From NCBI GenBank assembly GCA_040218535.1, contig JAVJRG010000012.1, positions 1 through 64,000 on the forward strand: a stretch of DNA of 64,000 nucleotides, in the 5' to 3' direction. Positions 52,351 through 60,954 of the stretch are shown here, piece after piece. Within the stretch, counting starts at the first letter, position 1. Every line of letters begins with the position of its first letter. The stretch comes from Lacipirellulaceae bacterium (lineage in GTDB: Bacteria > Planctomycetota > Planctomycetia > Pirellulales > Lacipirellulaceae). The notes beneath the pieces are model-generated. The model ran no database searches. It saw only the letters and a program-made list of their open reading frames with translations, and was not told the origin of the DNA. The position numbers and the translations under genes were made by a program.

Positions 52351-54582
52351 ATGGATCGACCGTTCACAGATTCTGTTCAAGCTTCGCATGCAACAAATCT
52401 CGACGTATTTGTCGTCCAGCGTTCATATTCGGATTGCGAAGCCTTTTCGTCATGCTTGCCTCTTTTGGAGCGATCACTTCACGACCATTACTTCAGTGGT
52501 CGAACTCAACGTAGACCGAGCGTCAAGGCTCATACGTTCACTAATGCAGCAGGAATCATTCACGCAATTGAGAATGTGAAGGCACTTCACGACCCATGCA
52601 ATCCTGTACTAATTGTGCTTGACGCTTTCTTACCTCTAGAAGAGACCACAGAGCCCGAGTACGTGCAGACTCTTGACATTGGGCGTGGGCAGTACTTTTT
52701 CTCATGGTTGCGCTCAACCTGTCCCGCCATACCAGTCGTGATCCTCACCTCCGGAGGTGTTAATACCGCATCCTTTGCTTCAGTTCCCGGTGCATGCCTG
52801 GAGATATTGCATCGTGATGCCCTTCAGAACCCTGCCGAAGTAGTCAATGTACTTGTCAGGTGTCTGTCTGATCGGTGGTCGACTCCATTTTGGGATCGGC
52901 TAAAGCGACACGCGATCATTGGCAACGATACTTGGTTCTGCCCTGGACACAACAAAGGAAACGCGTACGCCCGTTCACCATTTATCGGAGACTTTGGCGA
53001 GCTGTTTGCGCCTGCTGGTGGTCTTGCACTATCGAGTGACGTTTCAGTGTCAATACAAGATCTTGGTGATCTATCGGAGCCTTTGCAGTCAACTCCAATG
53101 AACGCGGTCATGAAGAAATCTGCTGATACTTTTGGAGCTGCATTTACCTTGTACTCAACTAACGGCACTTCAACTTCTAACAATGTGATGCTTATGGCTT
53201 TGCTTCGTCCAGGAGATGTGATACTGGTCGACAGAAATTGCCATAAGTCTGTTCATCAAGCGATCGTAATTGCCGGTGCGCTACCCGTGTATCTTCATTC
53301 AGCATACAACGCCGACCTCGGGATATGGCTACCAGTGTCTATCAAGGAAATCGGTAGCAGTATACAGCGCATGGAGAAGGCAAAGATGTTGCCACGCATG
53401 CTGATTCTTACATCCTGCACTTATGAAGGTGCAATGTACCCAGTCAGCAAAATTGCAGACCTCTGCAATCGGCACGGGGTATTGTTCTATGCAGATGAAG
53501 CATGGCTGCCTTATGGGCGATTCCATCCGGCTTATATGACTAACGACGGTTCATCTGCACGATTTAACGCACTTGGAACCGGGGACGGCGACGGTGCTCA
53601 TATAGTTGTTCAATCGACTCACAAGATGCTTTCAGCATTAAGTCAAGCCTCAATGATTCATATCGGGCAAGCATTCGTAGAATGTTTTGCGTCAGGCAAT
53701 GTCTAATGGCTCCCAGAGCGGTTTGGCTCGTTGCATGAGTTTTGGCATTACTTAGCAGATGTAAACCGCTACTGGTTATCGACAAGCCCCAATTATCCGA
53801 TTATTGCCTCTCTCGATTGTGCTACTGCGCAGATGGCAGGAGAAGGTGTGGGGCTCGTTGGACGGCTTTTAACGCTGGCTCACGAGCTACGCGAGCTACT
53901 ACAAAAGCACAACGCTGACGTCAGTTTGGAACAAATAGTGGGGAAGCAGCAAGGCTTCGAAGAATACATGTTAGACCCGCTCAAGCTGACTGTTGCACTT
54001 GCCCCTACTTCTAGTAGCTTCCCGGAAGTCGAGAGGATATTCGCCCGACACCGCATATCCTGGGACAAGAAAATGCTTACGCATGGCGGCACGCGGCACA
54101 AATCTATTGGTGGTCACTTATTTTTTCTCATCCTGGCAGGTATCGGCCGCGACCACACAGAAAGATTAAAAGTCGCATTGAATGACTGCCAGAAATACAT
54201 TGGCTGGCAGAATGATCAATGTGACATTGTGAGATACACCGACGATCAAATTGTAGTACTGCCACGAGATGCTCACTCGTCGTCAGGACAACAAATCCCA
54301 ATTCAACAAGCAGGTGGACATGTTGCCTGCCAAATGGTCGTGCCATACCCACCTGGAATTCCAACAATACTACCAGGTGTTGTAATCGATCCTGAGGAGG
54401 CAAAGCGTATTGAACTACTCGCTAAAGGTAGTGCGATAAGCGTGCATGGTTTAACTGAGATCGATGGACAATTGTGTGTGCGTGTGTTAACGGATGCGGA
54501 GTTTAACTCACTGAAAAACGCTGTTCCATCATCTCAACTTGCTCGCTCCGATGACGAGGATAAGGAAAATCTATCGGGATAG
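52351..54582 (+). pseudogene. Orn/Lys/Arg decarboxylase-like gene interrupted by in-frame TAA
   Basis: Two pieces in one frame (52351-53706 and 53707-54582) are separated only by TAA at 53704-53706; read through, they give 743 residues, near the normal length of biodegradative decarboxylases. An N-terminal receiver-like wing (about 1-170) precedes the PLP domain: WFCPGHNKG, GTSTSNNVMLMALL, VDRNCHKS, the PLP lysine K425 in STHKML. After the stop, LSTSPNYPIIASLD and the C-terminal domain follow. A nonsense mutation or readthrough is possible. Without the second half the first would lack most of the dimer and C-terminal domain. Substrate residues cannot be assigned. Confidence 0.75.
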
Positions 54583-54586
54583 TGCT

Positions 54587-55045
54587 TTACCAATTAGAAA
54601 CAGAAAGTCCGCAACCACCGCCTTCCATCGTGCCAGACCCACCAGGAAAGCGTTCCAAGTAGCGTAATCGGAAAGTTGTTCCACTGACAATTATCTGTGT
54701 AGGCAATTCGTTCAACCAATCGACCGATTCGTAAAGATGAACCGTGTACTGATCTGTGATTGACGCTAGGGCAGTGGATCGCGGGTGTGGTAAAAAGATG
54801 CGTTCCCAATTGTCTCCCGTCGATGGAATAACAACTATGGGAGGTTTCGATCGACCATTCGCCGCTCTCACATACATGACTTCAATTTCAACTGCCAACT
54901 CCTCAAACAGAAGTTCCTTGCCTATAGCCGACGTATGCCCTTCATGAGCGTTATCAGCAACAAGTCCAGGCAAATTGGCGCCTAACGTCTCCTCTGTACC
55001 ACTTTCCGATGAGATACTCCTGCCTATGTGCGTTTCTGCACTCAT
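54587..55045 (-). CDS. Hypothetical protein (152 aa), convergent with the decarboxylase
   Basis: Starts at an ATG with GGGAG upstream. The N-terminal third is Ser/Glu-rich and disordered (SISSESGTEETLG); the rest is beta-rich (VYSSTGDN-like, TDQYTVHLYESVDWL, TTFRLRYLERF) and ends GTMEGGGCGLSV. No domain was recognised. Its stop is four bases from the decarboxylase stop, and the metallo-beta-lactamase gene lies 106 bases upstream on the same strand, so the two may be co-expressed. Confidence 0.5.
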   Translation of the reverse strand: MSAETHIGRSISSESGTEETLGANLPGLVADNAHEGHTSAIGKELLFEELAVEIEVMYVRAANGRSKPPIVVIPSTGDNWERIFLPHPRSTALASITDQYTVHLYESVDWLNELPTQIIVSGTTFRLRYLERFPGGSGTMEGGGCGLSVSNW

Positions 55046-55151
55046 ACACTCCCGTGTTTACAATTGTTAAGGTTTAGATGGCTACGAGTAACACAGCGGC
55101 AGTCAATTTGCAACAATTCAGTTTGAAAAGGATGGAAGTATTAAGACACGT

Positions 55152-56681
55152 CTAATACGATGCCCCATCTGGCTTGTAACTAAGTGGTCCGTTCCCTGAC
55201 CGCGTAAGTGGGTACACATCCCATTTCGTGATGGCTCTACCGTACTGACGCTCTTTTTCGAGCTTGTACGCCAAGATCGTGTTCCTGCCGTCAGTTCTGA
55301 GATTGATTGATCCATAGACTGTAACATTGCGTTCAAGCAGCTTATCGACGAGGGTGTCAAGTGCCTCCTTAAGCTGCTTTCGCTTGGCGGGGTCAGTTTC
55401 ATCTTCGAGCTTTTGGCGGTACCGCCCGATCTCGATTGGAATAGTTCCCTCGTCTTCACGAGTAGACCGCATTAGCTCGGTAGAAAACAGAAGTGGCCTC
55501 CAGCCTCGTCCATGAAGGCCGATTGCCCCAAGAGTATCCGGGCGAGGATGGGCGTGCGATTCTTCGTCCCCGCTTGAAACGACCGTAACGGCAGCGTTCG
55601 TAGCCCTTAGAAACGCGTCAAGAAAGTCCGCTGATCCGTGGTGGCATGCTTTTGCAATATCGCAGCCAAGCTTCTCAGATGCGGCATCAACGATTTCTTG
55701 CTCCTCATTCGCACTCCAAGGCCAATCAAAGTCTAGATCCGCATAATGCTGGAGCAAGAATGCTTCAGCAGATGTGTTCAAGTCTCCGCCAAACAGAAGT
55801 CTTACGTCTCCGAAACGAAGGAGGAAAATTACTGAGTGGCCGTTTTTCGTTTTCCCCTTGTCAAAGCTTCTTGACGTTGGCTTTGGTCCAAATACTCTAA
55901 GCGTGGGCTTGCCATTGTCGTCTCGTTCAACAAGTGGGCCAAGCACTTGAATTTGTAGTTCTTTATCTGGCCCGTAGCCTGGAAGGTACTTTGGCTCGCC
56001 TGATGCTTCAGCGTGAAGCATTGAAATGTCTTCAACTCTCCCAGATTTGAGCGCGAGATCTAGAAGCGATGCGTACTTTTTGATTGAGTTACCCTTTTTC
56101 CAGCGAACAGTGTCGCTGAGAAATCGCTTCAAGTCTGCTTTCGTTTGCAGTAGCTCCGTTAAGTGCCAGCGGCCCCCCATCTTCTTTTTCGCCCCAAGTG
56201 CTTTCGAGCCTCCTGCACGCTCTTCCATAATGCCATTATGGTAGACGTGCTTAAAATGAACGTTTTCTTCTTCAAAAAGCTTTCTGAAGCCTTCGTAGTG
56301 GTCAAGGTCTGGGTGCGTTAGCACTGCGGACTCGAACGTCCATTTGCGTTTGAATCCAGCGTATCGCCATTTCAAGAATCGGTGCATGTTGTCGCTTGCA
56401 CCCGCATCAATCACTATGTGCTTGTCCTGCGGCGTTACCACTAGACATCCATCGCCTTGCCCAACGTCAGTAAAGACAACTTCAAGTACGCGATCTTTTC
56501 TTAGGTCTTCGACCTTCATTTGCCCTGTCGTGCCGCGTACGCGCACCTTAACCCAGCCACTTCTTGGCTTGCTCTCAAGCCTTACCCAGTCTCCAAATAA
56601 GACGTGGTTGACCTGCTTTCGCTTGTCATTTTCATCAAAAACTTTGGCGTCTGGAAATTCCACATAGCGGTACTCAGGCAT
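55152..56681 (-). CDS. ComEC-like metallo-beta-lactamase-fold protein with N-terminal SH3-like region
   Basis: 509 residues without membrane segments. Residues about 25-60 look SH3-like (LFGDWVRLESKPRSGWVKV). The MBL fold begins FTDVGQGDGCLVVTP and has the zinc motif THPDLDH (H123, D125, D127, H128), IDAGASD, FGGDLNTSAE and the second His site in ACHHGSADF, the pattern of the ComEC/Rec2 MBL domain. The C-terminal 120 residues are helical and charged. Soluble MBL proteins of this type are hydrolases, often acting on nucleic acids; the substrate here is unknown. It neighbours the 152-aa gene and the interrupted decarboxylase. Confidence 0.82.
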   Translation of the reverse strand: MPEYRYVEFPDAKVFDENDKRKQVNHVLFGDWVRLESKPRSGWVKVRVRGTTGQMKVEDLRKDRVLEVVFTDVGQGDGCLVVTPQDKHIVIDAGASDNMHRFLKWRYAGFKRKWTFESAVLTHPDLDHYEGFRKLFEEENVHFKHVYHNGIMEERAGGSKALGAKKKMGGRWHLTELLQTKADLKRFLSDTVRWKKGNSIKKYASLLDLALKSGRVEDISMLHAEASGEPKYLPGYGPDKELQIQVLGPLVERDDNGKPTLRVFGPKPTSRSFDKGKTKNGHSVIFLLRFGDVRLLFGGDLNTSAEAFLLQHYADLDFDWPWSANEEQEIVDAASEKLGCDIAKACHHGSADFLDAFLRATNAAVTVVSSGDEESHAHPRPDTLGAIGLHGRGWRPLLFSTELMRSTREDEGTIPIEIGRYRQKLEDETDPAKRKQLKEALDTLVDKLLERNVTVYGSINLRTDGRNTILAYKLEKERQYGRAITKWDVYPLTRSGNGPLSYKPDGASY

Positions 56682-56754
56682 GGATATGTCCTCTAGGCGT
56701 TTGAAAAGCGGTTGTGTTCTGAGTTCGTTGGAGGAAAGGTACTGAAGTATGCGT

Positions 56755-57711
56755 TTAGGGCGACTCTAGCTCTGAGCGAATCTGATCGAGTTCTTCTTTG
56801 GAAAGTAGCTTCTGATTCGTTACTCGTAGCACTGCGGACCGAACGCTACCGTGGCTCTTGTAGCCAAGAGCTTCTGCGATCTTTCCCGCCGAGTAGCCAA
56901 ATACGTCTCTCGCAACGTAGGCTGCTACAGAGCGAGCGCCTGTATCGTGACGAGTGCCGCTGGCCCATAAAGTAGCATCGCTTCGGTATTGCCTAGCTAC
57001 GACGTTCACTACTTTGCTTAGCGGTGGCCTCTTAGCAAGCGCCTTTAGTTGCGGTAGTCCCTCAGAAATTGAAGGGACTTCAATGGATTGCTGTACAGAG
57101 CTTTTGAACTCTTCAGAACCTACGAGCACTCCTCCAGAAGCGCCAACAAATGGAGACTTGTTTGCTTCCCTGCCCCCTGCAAGCACGAGTTTCGCGTATG
57201 CATTTCGTTTGTTTGCCCCCGAAGTTTCTGACAGCACGGACTGGTAGTAAACCCACGAAAGCGAATCGGCAGCATCGCAGTAGCCAGGAAAGCTTGACCA
57301 ACTATATCGTCTAAGGTTTCTGGTGAGCCGCTCTTTCAGTGGAAGTCTGTGGACATAACGGCTGACTTTCAAAAAGTATCCGGCTGGCTGAATTAGGTGC
57401 CCCCTATAGCGGCCTTCAAAGAGATGTCCACGTCGCTCGTGCCGCCTATTGAAGTAGCTCGTGTAGCAACCGTTTAGGTACTGCATTCCAGCCGAAAGAT
57501 TCGGCTCCGGTGTTTCAACGAATAAGTGATCCCGTTCACGAAGGAGCGAAAACGCGTGGAGCTTCCAACCGTAGCGCTCAACTGTGCGCCTTAGCCACTC
57601 AACTCGCCGCTCTCGGTCCTTGTCGTCTGTGAAGAGCTTTTGCCTGTCGTTGCCATGCGACACGACATGATTAAGAGCCCCCGCAAATTGAAGTCTTAGC
57701 GGTCTAGCCAT
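56755..57711 (-). CDS. REP-associated tyrosine transposase (Y1 family) with altered HUH motif
   Basis: 318 residues from the ATG at 57711 (MARPLRLQFAGALNHV); the frame extends to 57747 without support. Residues 1-160 match Y1 transposases of the RAYT type: the start, LFTDDKDRERRVEWL and GHLFEGRY. The catalytic HUH position reads R60-D61-H62 instead of H-x-H, so the first His is lost and metal binding should be impaired. Y residues in YTSYFNRRH remain. The C-terminal region (about 230-310) looks like a DnaA-type helix-turn-helix (FGYSAGKIAEALGYKS). It may be a domesticated or inactive copy. Confidence 0.85.
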   Translation of the reverse strand: MARPLRLQFAGALNHVVSHGNDRQKLFTDDKDRERRVEWLRRTVERYGWKLHAFSLLRERDHLFVETPEPNLSAGMQYLNGCYTSYFNRRHERRGHLFEGRYRGHLIQPAGYFLKVSRYVHRLPLKERLTRNLRRYSWSSFPGYCDAADSLSWVYYQSVLSETSGANKRNAYAKLVLAGGREANKSPFVGASGGVLVGSEEFKSSVQQSIEVPSISEGLPQLKALAKRPPLSKVVNVVARQYRSDATLWASGTRHDTGARSVAAYVARDVFGYSAGKIAEALGYKSHGSVRSAVLRVTNQKLLSKEELDQIRSELESP

Positions 57712-58598
57712 GCCCAATAGGGTAACGGGGCAGAGCGGGTGCGGCAATCACTGAGTGACAAAATGCGCTCTGACCCCACTGGTTCGTTGCCGTAACACGG
57801 GACCAAAAAAAGTTGCTTCTCTCACTTCTGCGTGATTTCAAAAGCTCAACGCAGATAGATCTTCCGAAAAGAGCTTGAAGCAGACGGTCCACTGCGGTGG
57901 CTTCGAAAATGAGGGGACGATGCGGAATTAGTTGATCCCCATGTGGTGCCAATGCGAGACAGGCTTTCCCGCCTGTCAGCTGTCTCCTCATTGCCAGTTT
58001 CAACTTCATTGCCTACTCCACCCACCGTGCCCGTCCAACAGAAGTTGTGCAGCTACGGATCGTCGGAGCACGCTCCATCGCCTACTGCCTAGTCGGTGCC
58101 CACTCACCCGCTCGTTCTCGTGGCCTAAACGGCCAACTCAACTTCGCTACTCTCGCTGACTGTCCCGAAACTCCGCTCTGCTTCCCCGAAGTCACCTTAG
58201 GCTAACGCAAGAACTTGGAGGCTCACCACTTCACAAACCGTTAGCAGCAGTTGAAAGATTTTCGATTCAAACAGCGGTAGTACTTCTGTCAGGCTCAATC
58301 GCTGGTTGCCTCTGTAAGTAGTGCATAGTTGTCTCAATACTAGAGCGGATTCAAGCGTACATCCTGTAGACGACAGCAAGTTGCTTCACGGCGAACAAAT
58401 CATGGCAACAAAGTTATTCATCAATTCCGTTAAGTTGTCCAAAGCACATATGGAGTAGGCATCAACTCTGGTGCAAGTACCAAACTATGCTTTGATTGCA
58501 GTCCCAAATCCTGTGCCTTGATTGCTCTTCATATCCGCTGTGGGCCTATGGTGACTATGCGACAGGCAGTGCCCGTGTCAAGGCAGCTGACCCTTCGG
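57712..58598. other. Long non-coding stretch after the transposase
   Basis: About 890 bases without a convincing gene; open frames on both strands lack starts and recognisable products. Short pyrimidine-rich and repeated words occur (GACCCC, GCCTGTC). It ends at a strong terminator (58599-58621), so an unannotated small RNA or the 3' end of a lost gene may lie in 58400-58598. Confidence 0.5.
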
Positions 58599-58621
58599 GT
58601 GCCCTAGCGGGCACTTTTTTT
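58599..58621 (+). terminator. Rho-independent terminator without an obvious upstream gene
   Basis: GTGCCC (58599-58604) and GGGCAC (58609-58614) form a 6-bp stem with TAGC loop, followed by seven T. No coding frame ends nearby, which suggests a small RNA or remnant of a gene ending here. Confidence 0.75.
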
Positions 58622-58634
58622 CGACCCCGCTTAA

Positions 58635-58681
58635 ATTCGCAATGTCTGTAGAGCGGCTTCGCCGCCGTTTTATTTGCGAAT
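58635..58681 (+). promoter_or_regulatory. Nested inverted repeat in the leader of the 89-aa gene
   Basis: ATTCGCAA (58635-58642) pairs with TTGCGAAT (58674-58681), enclosing GCGGC-TTC-GCCGC (58653-58665). It could be an operator or a leader hairpin. It lies 120 bases before the start codon at 58798. Confidence 0.4.
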
Positions 58682-58797
58682 CCACGGGGACCCCAAAAAA
58701 AGTCAGCAACCTTGACACGGACCCTTACGCCTGCCGCCCAACGTCACCGTCCCACAGGGGATATGAAGTTCAATCAAACCAAAAAAAGGAGAATGAC

Positions 58798-59067
58798 ATG
58801 ACAAAGAAAAAACAAAAAAGTAATGGTCCAATTTACAGAACGAGACTTGGACGACTGCAAATCAGCGTCTTCGAGAACCTATCGCAAGACGGGAGCATTT
58901 ATTTCTCAACCTACATTCAGCGTAATTACAAGGCTGGTGACGGTACCTGGAAGACGGGAGCATTCAGCGAGGAAGACCTAGACGACCTCAATAAGGCTGG
59001 CGAAATCGCACGAGAAAAAATCGAGCTAAAAAAGGCAAGCTACTCAAAGCAGCAACTCGCCGCATAA
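58798..59067 (+). CDS. Small element-borne protein (89 aa), function unknown
   Basis: Starts at an ATG after AAGGAGAAT, well spaced, so this start is better than an upstream frame at 58642. Residues about 15-70 carry LGRLQISVFENLSQDGSIYF, RNYKAGDGTWKTGAF and DDLNKAGEIAREKI; short proteins with this 'W/FEN ... Y ... DG.W' core are common on planctomycete mobile elements. A terminator follows directly (59076-59104). No catalytic motif. A nucleic-acid-binding role is possible but unsupported. Confidence 0.7.
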   Translation: MTKKKQKSNGPIYRTRLGRLQISVFENLSQDGSIYFSTYIQRNYKAGDGTWKTGAFSEEDLDDLNKAGEIAREKIELKKASYSKQQLAA

Positions 59068-59075
59068 ATCATTTG

Positions 59076-59104
59076 GCTGGCCCGCCACTGCGGGTCAGCT
59101 TTTT
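59076..59104 (+). terminator. Rho-independent terminator
   Basis: GCTGGCCCGC (59076-59085) pairs with GCGGGTCAGC (59090-59099), with one G-T wobble, around CACT, then TTTTT. It ends the transcript of the 89-aa gene and lies 19 bases before the next start. Confidence 0.8.
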
Positions 59105-59122
59105 ACTTTTGGAGAATTAACA

Positions 59123-59536
59123 ATGACAACTATTGACGTGAAACTAAATATTCCGGCTTCGACAACACCCGCACCTAAGCTATGCAGCGTACATGCTGAA
59201 GAGGGCCGCGGTGACTTTGGCGATGCCGCTTACCCGGGCAATTGCTCCGGCCTTCTGATACGTGACCTCCTCACGTTCTTCAGTCCCGAGAACTTCCTTG
59301 ACCCGATGCAAGGTAGCGGTACAGCGATTGACGTAGCTCGTTCGCTAAACATCCCATGCCATGGTTTTGACTTACGAGACGGCCTCGACGCATGCTATCC
59401 AGGGAGCTACGATGGTCTCGGCAAGTTCGACTTCATCTGGCTGCACCCTCCTTACTTCGACCTCATTACCTACAACGAGGACCCGCGATGCCTGTCGCAG
59501 AGCGGGACATTGGCCGATTTCATGGTGGAGGGCTAA
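59123..59536 (+). CDS. Short DNA methyltransferase-like protein, probably truncated
   Basis: 137 residues from an ATG with GGAG upstream. It carries the SAM-binding motif DPMQGSGT (60-67) and the catalytic-type motif HPPY (108-111, in LHPPYFDLITYN), in the order of N4/N6 methyltransferases. The usual continuation after HPPY (cofactor-binding helices and recognition domain, 100 or more residues) is absent; it stops at ADFMVEG. The next gene starts two bases later and is unrelated. It may be a minimal or decayed methylase. Confidence 0.7.
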   Translation: MTTIDVKLNIPASTTPAPKLCSVHAEEGRGDFGDAAYPGNCSGLLIRDLLTFFSPENFLDPMQGSGTAIDVARSLNIPCHGFDLRDGLDACYPGSYDGLGKFDFIWLHPPYFDLITYNEDPRCLSQSGTLADFMVEG

Positions 59537-59538
59537 GC

Positions 59539-60030
59539 ATGAAAACTACTTACCTTGAACCACCAATTGAGACGCTTTACCATTCAGACTTGCGAGGCCT
59601 CGTGAGAGTATGTCTAGTCGAGAATGGCTTCTTTCTCGCCCTCACGGTCGAGAGAATCGACGGGTCAGGCCACTGGCGGCACGTCAAGACTGAGCACTCC
59701 AGCTCTGCTTTCGTAGAGCAAGAGTTCGAGTCTCTAGCTCAATTGCTAGCCACAGGAAGCGTACCCGAGGAAGAGCAACTTCCGTACTTTGTTCTCCGCA
59801 AGGGTGAACCACAGGCTCGTAGAGTTGAAGGAGACGATACGCCTGTTGAAATTCGCGATACGCTTCTATTGCTACTCGACCATCACTTCGGCATAGACAG
59901 TCAGCAATCCAGCGACCGCTCTGTCGAATCGCTCGACAACGTTATTCGCGTTCCAGGCTGGCTAACGGCCCTGGTCTCTGCCATCGTTGTTCCCGCCATC
60001 ATCTTTATTCCCTCCTGGCTACCGTTTTAG
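59539..60030 (+). CDS. Protein with C-terminal transmembrane helix
   Basis: 163 residues; the ATG at 59539 follows GGAGGG and overlaps nothing, two bases after the methylase-like stop, so they are coupled. Residues 1-115 are soluble alpha/beta (LVRVCLVENGFFLALTVERI). The last ~25 residues are one hydrophobic helix (WLTALVSAIVVPAIIFIPSWL), giving a tail anchor. No domain was recognised. It is likely part of a cargo pair with the methylase-like gene. Confidence 0.6.
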   Translation: MKTTYLEPPIETLYHSDLRGLVRVCLVENGFFLALTVERIDGSGHWRHVKTEHSSSAFVEQEFESLAQLLATGSVPEEEQLPYFVLRKGEPQARRVEGDDTPVEIRDTLLLLLDHHFGIDSQQSSDRSVESLDNVIRVPGWLTALVSAIVVPAIIFIPSWLPF

Positions 60031-60415
60031 TGCGAGCCTGGCCAGCCGCTCTTTGTGCGGCTGGCACCCTTCTCCACTCCCGAGTCAACGCTCTGTCCTG
60101 GCTCGCTCCCGCTGGTCGCCTTGCCTCTCGCCTACCTTCTCATCATCTCAAAGCCACAACCAAGCTCAACCTATCTTCTGTCGTCAACTCAACCTCAATT
60201 ACTATCCCGCTCTCAAAACGAGACGCATCGACATTCCGGTTGTAGAAGCCAGAGATTCCTTGCTAATCGAACGCTAGCGGTTCACTCTATTCACCTAGCA
60301 AATCCAATCGCCTATGGAATCGAGGCCCGGGATCGAATCCGCTCGCTTCGCTCTCTCCATCTCACCCAGGCCTCTCTTACTGGGCACACCTGATCACCTC
60401 CGGTGGACGGTCCCT

Positions 60416-60533
60416 TTGTAGACGCTCGGCTTATTAGCCGCACGCTTTCCTTGAAAAACAGCCCCGCAGAGCGTCTACAAGTCTGTCTACGCTATGCTGA
60501 GCAATCGCCCTAAGTCCTTACGGGCAGACTTGT
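60416..60533. other. Candidate oriT with nested inverted repeats
   Basis: The 12-base arms TTGTAGACGCTC (60416-60427) and GAGCGTCTACAA (60469-60480) are a perfect inverted repeat 41 bases apart. The 9-base arms ACAAGTCTG (60477-60485) and CAGACTTGT (60525-60533) overlap it, and GCCC (60507-60510) / GGGC (60522-60525) sits inside. This cluster lies directly upstream of the relaxosome and MobF relaxase genes, the usual oriT position. The 60031-60415 stretch before it holds no convincing gene. The nick site is not visible. Confidence 0.6.
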
Positions 60534-60617
60534 TGACGCGTATACACTTCATTGAGCATTGAGAGCCTGCTAAATTGACTGCTATCCCGCCCCTATTTGC
60601 AGGAATCAGTTCTCCCG

Positions 60618-60950
60618 ATGGCAGCAAGGCAACAACGCGACGAATCCGCACCGGTCAGTTTCCGGCTCGACTCGCTCTACAAGCAGATGCTAGAGGAGCG
60701 TTCGGAGCCTGGTGTGAGTCTGCACATGGCCGCCAGGAATCTCTTGATGGAGGCTCTGGAACGGCAAGCCGGAGACGATTTTGACATCAAGGCGATGGCT
60801 AGCCAGATTGCTCAGCTAGCTCTTGAGGTTCAGGAACTTCGAACTGATGTTGCTGTCGCTGTCCAGGCTTTGCTCGTTGCTTCCGGCAGGGTCACGAGCG
60901 AGGAAGCGAAGCTTTGGGTGGACAAGACGCTCTTTCAGAAGCAGGAGTGA
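60618..60950 (+). CDS. Ribbon-helix-helix protein, probable relaxosome accessory
   Basis: 110 residues from the ATG at 60618; an upstream TTG at 60597 is in frame. Residues about 10-50 (VSFRLDSLYKQMLEERSE, SLHMAARNLLMEALE) match a ribbon-helix-helix module, followed by a helical, acidic C-terminus. The gene ends 4 bases before the relaxase start. Small RHH proteins in this position bind oriT DNA and help the relaxase; the role is inferred. Confidence 0.68.
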   Translation: MAARQQRDESAPVSFRLDSLYKQMLEERSEPGVSLHMAARNLLMEALERQAGDDFDIKAMASQIAQLALEVQELRTDVAVAVQALLVASGRVTSEEAKLWVDKTLFQKQE

Positions 60951-60954
60951 ACGC

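Noticed and set aside
52068-52367. Second minus-strand frame beside the 93-aa candidate
   Set aside because: It overlaps the 93-aa frame and has no good start; only one, if any, can be real.
60300-60415. A GAATCG-type run resembling the 3' half of a tRNA
   Set aside because: No acceptor or T-stem pairing can be formed, so it is not the missing part of tRNA-Arg.
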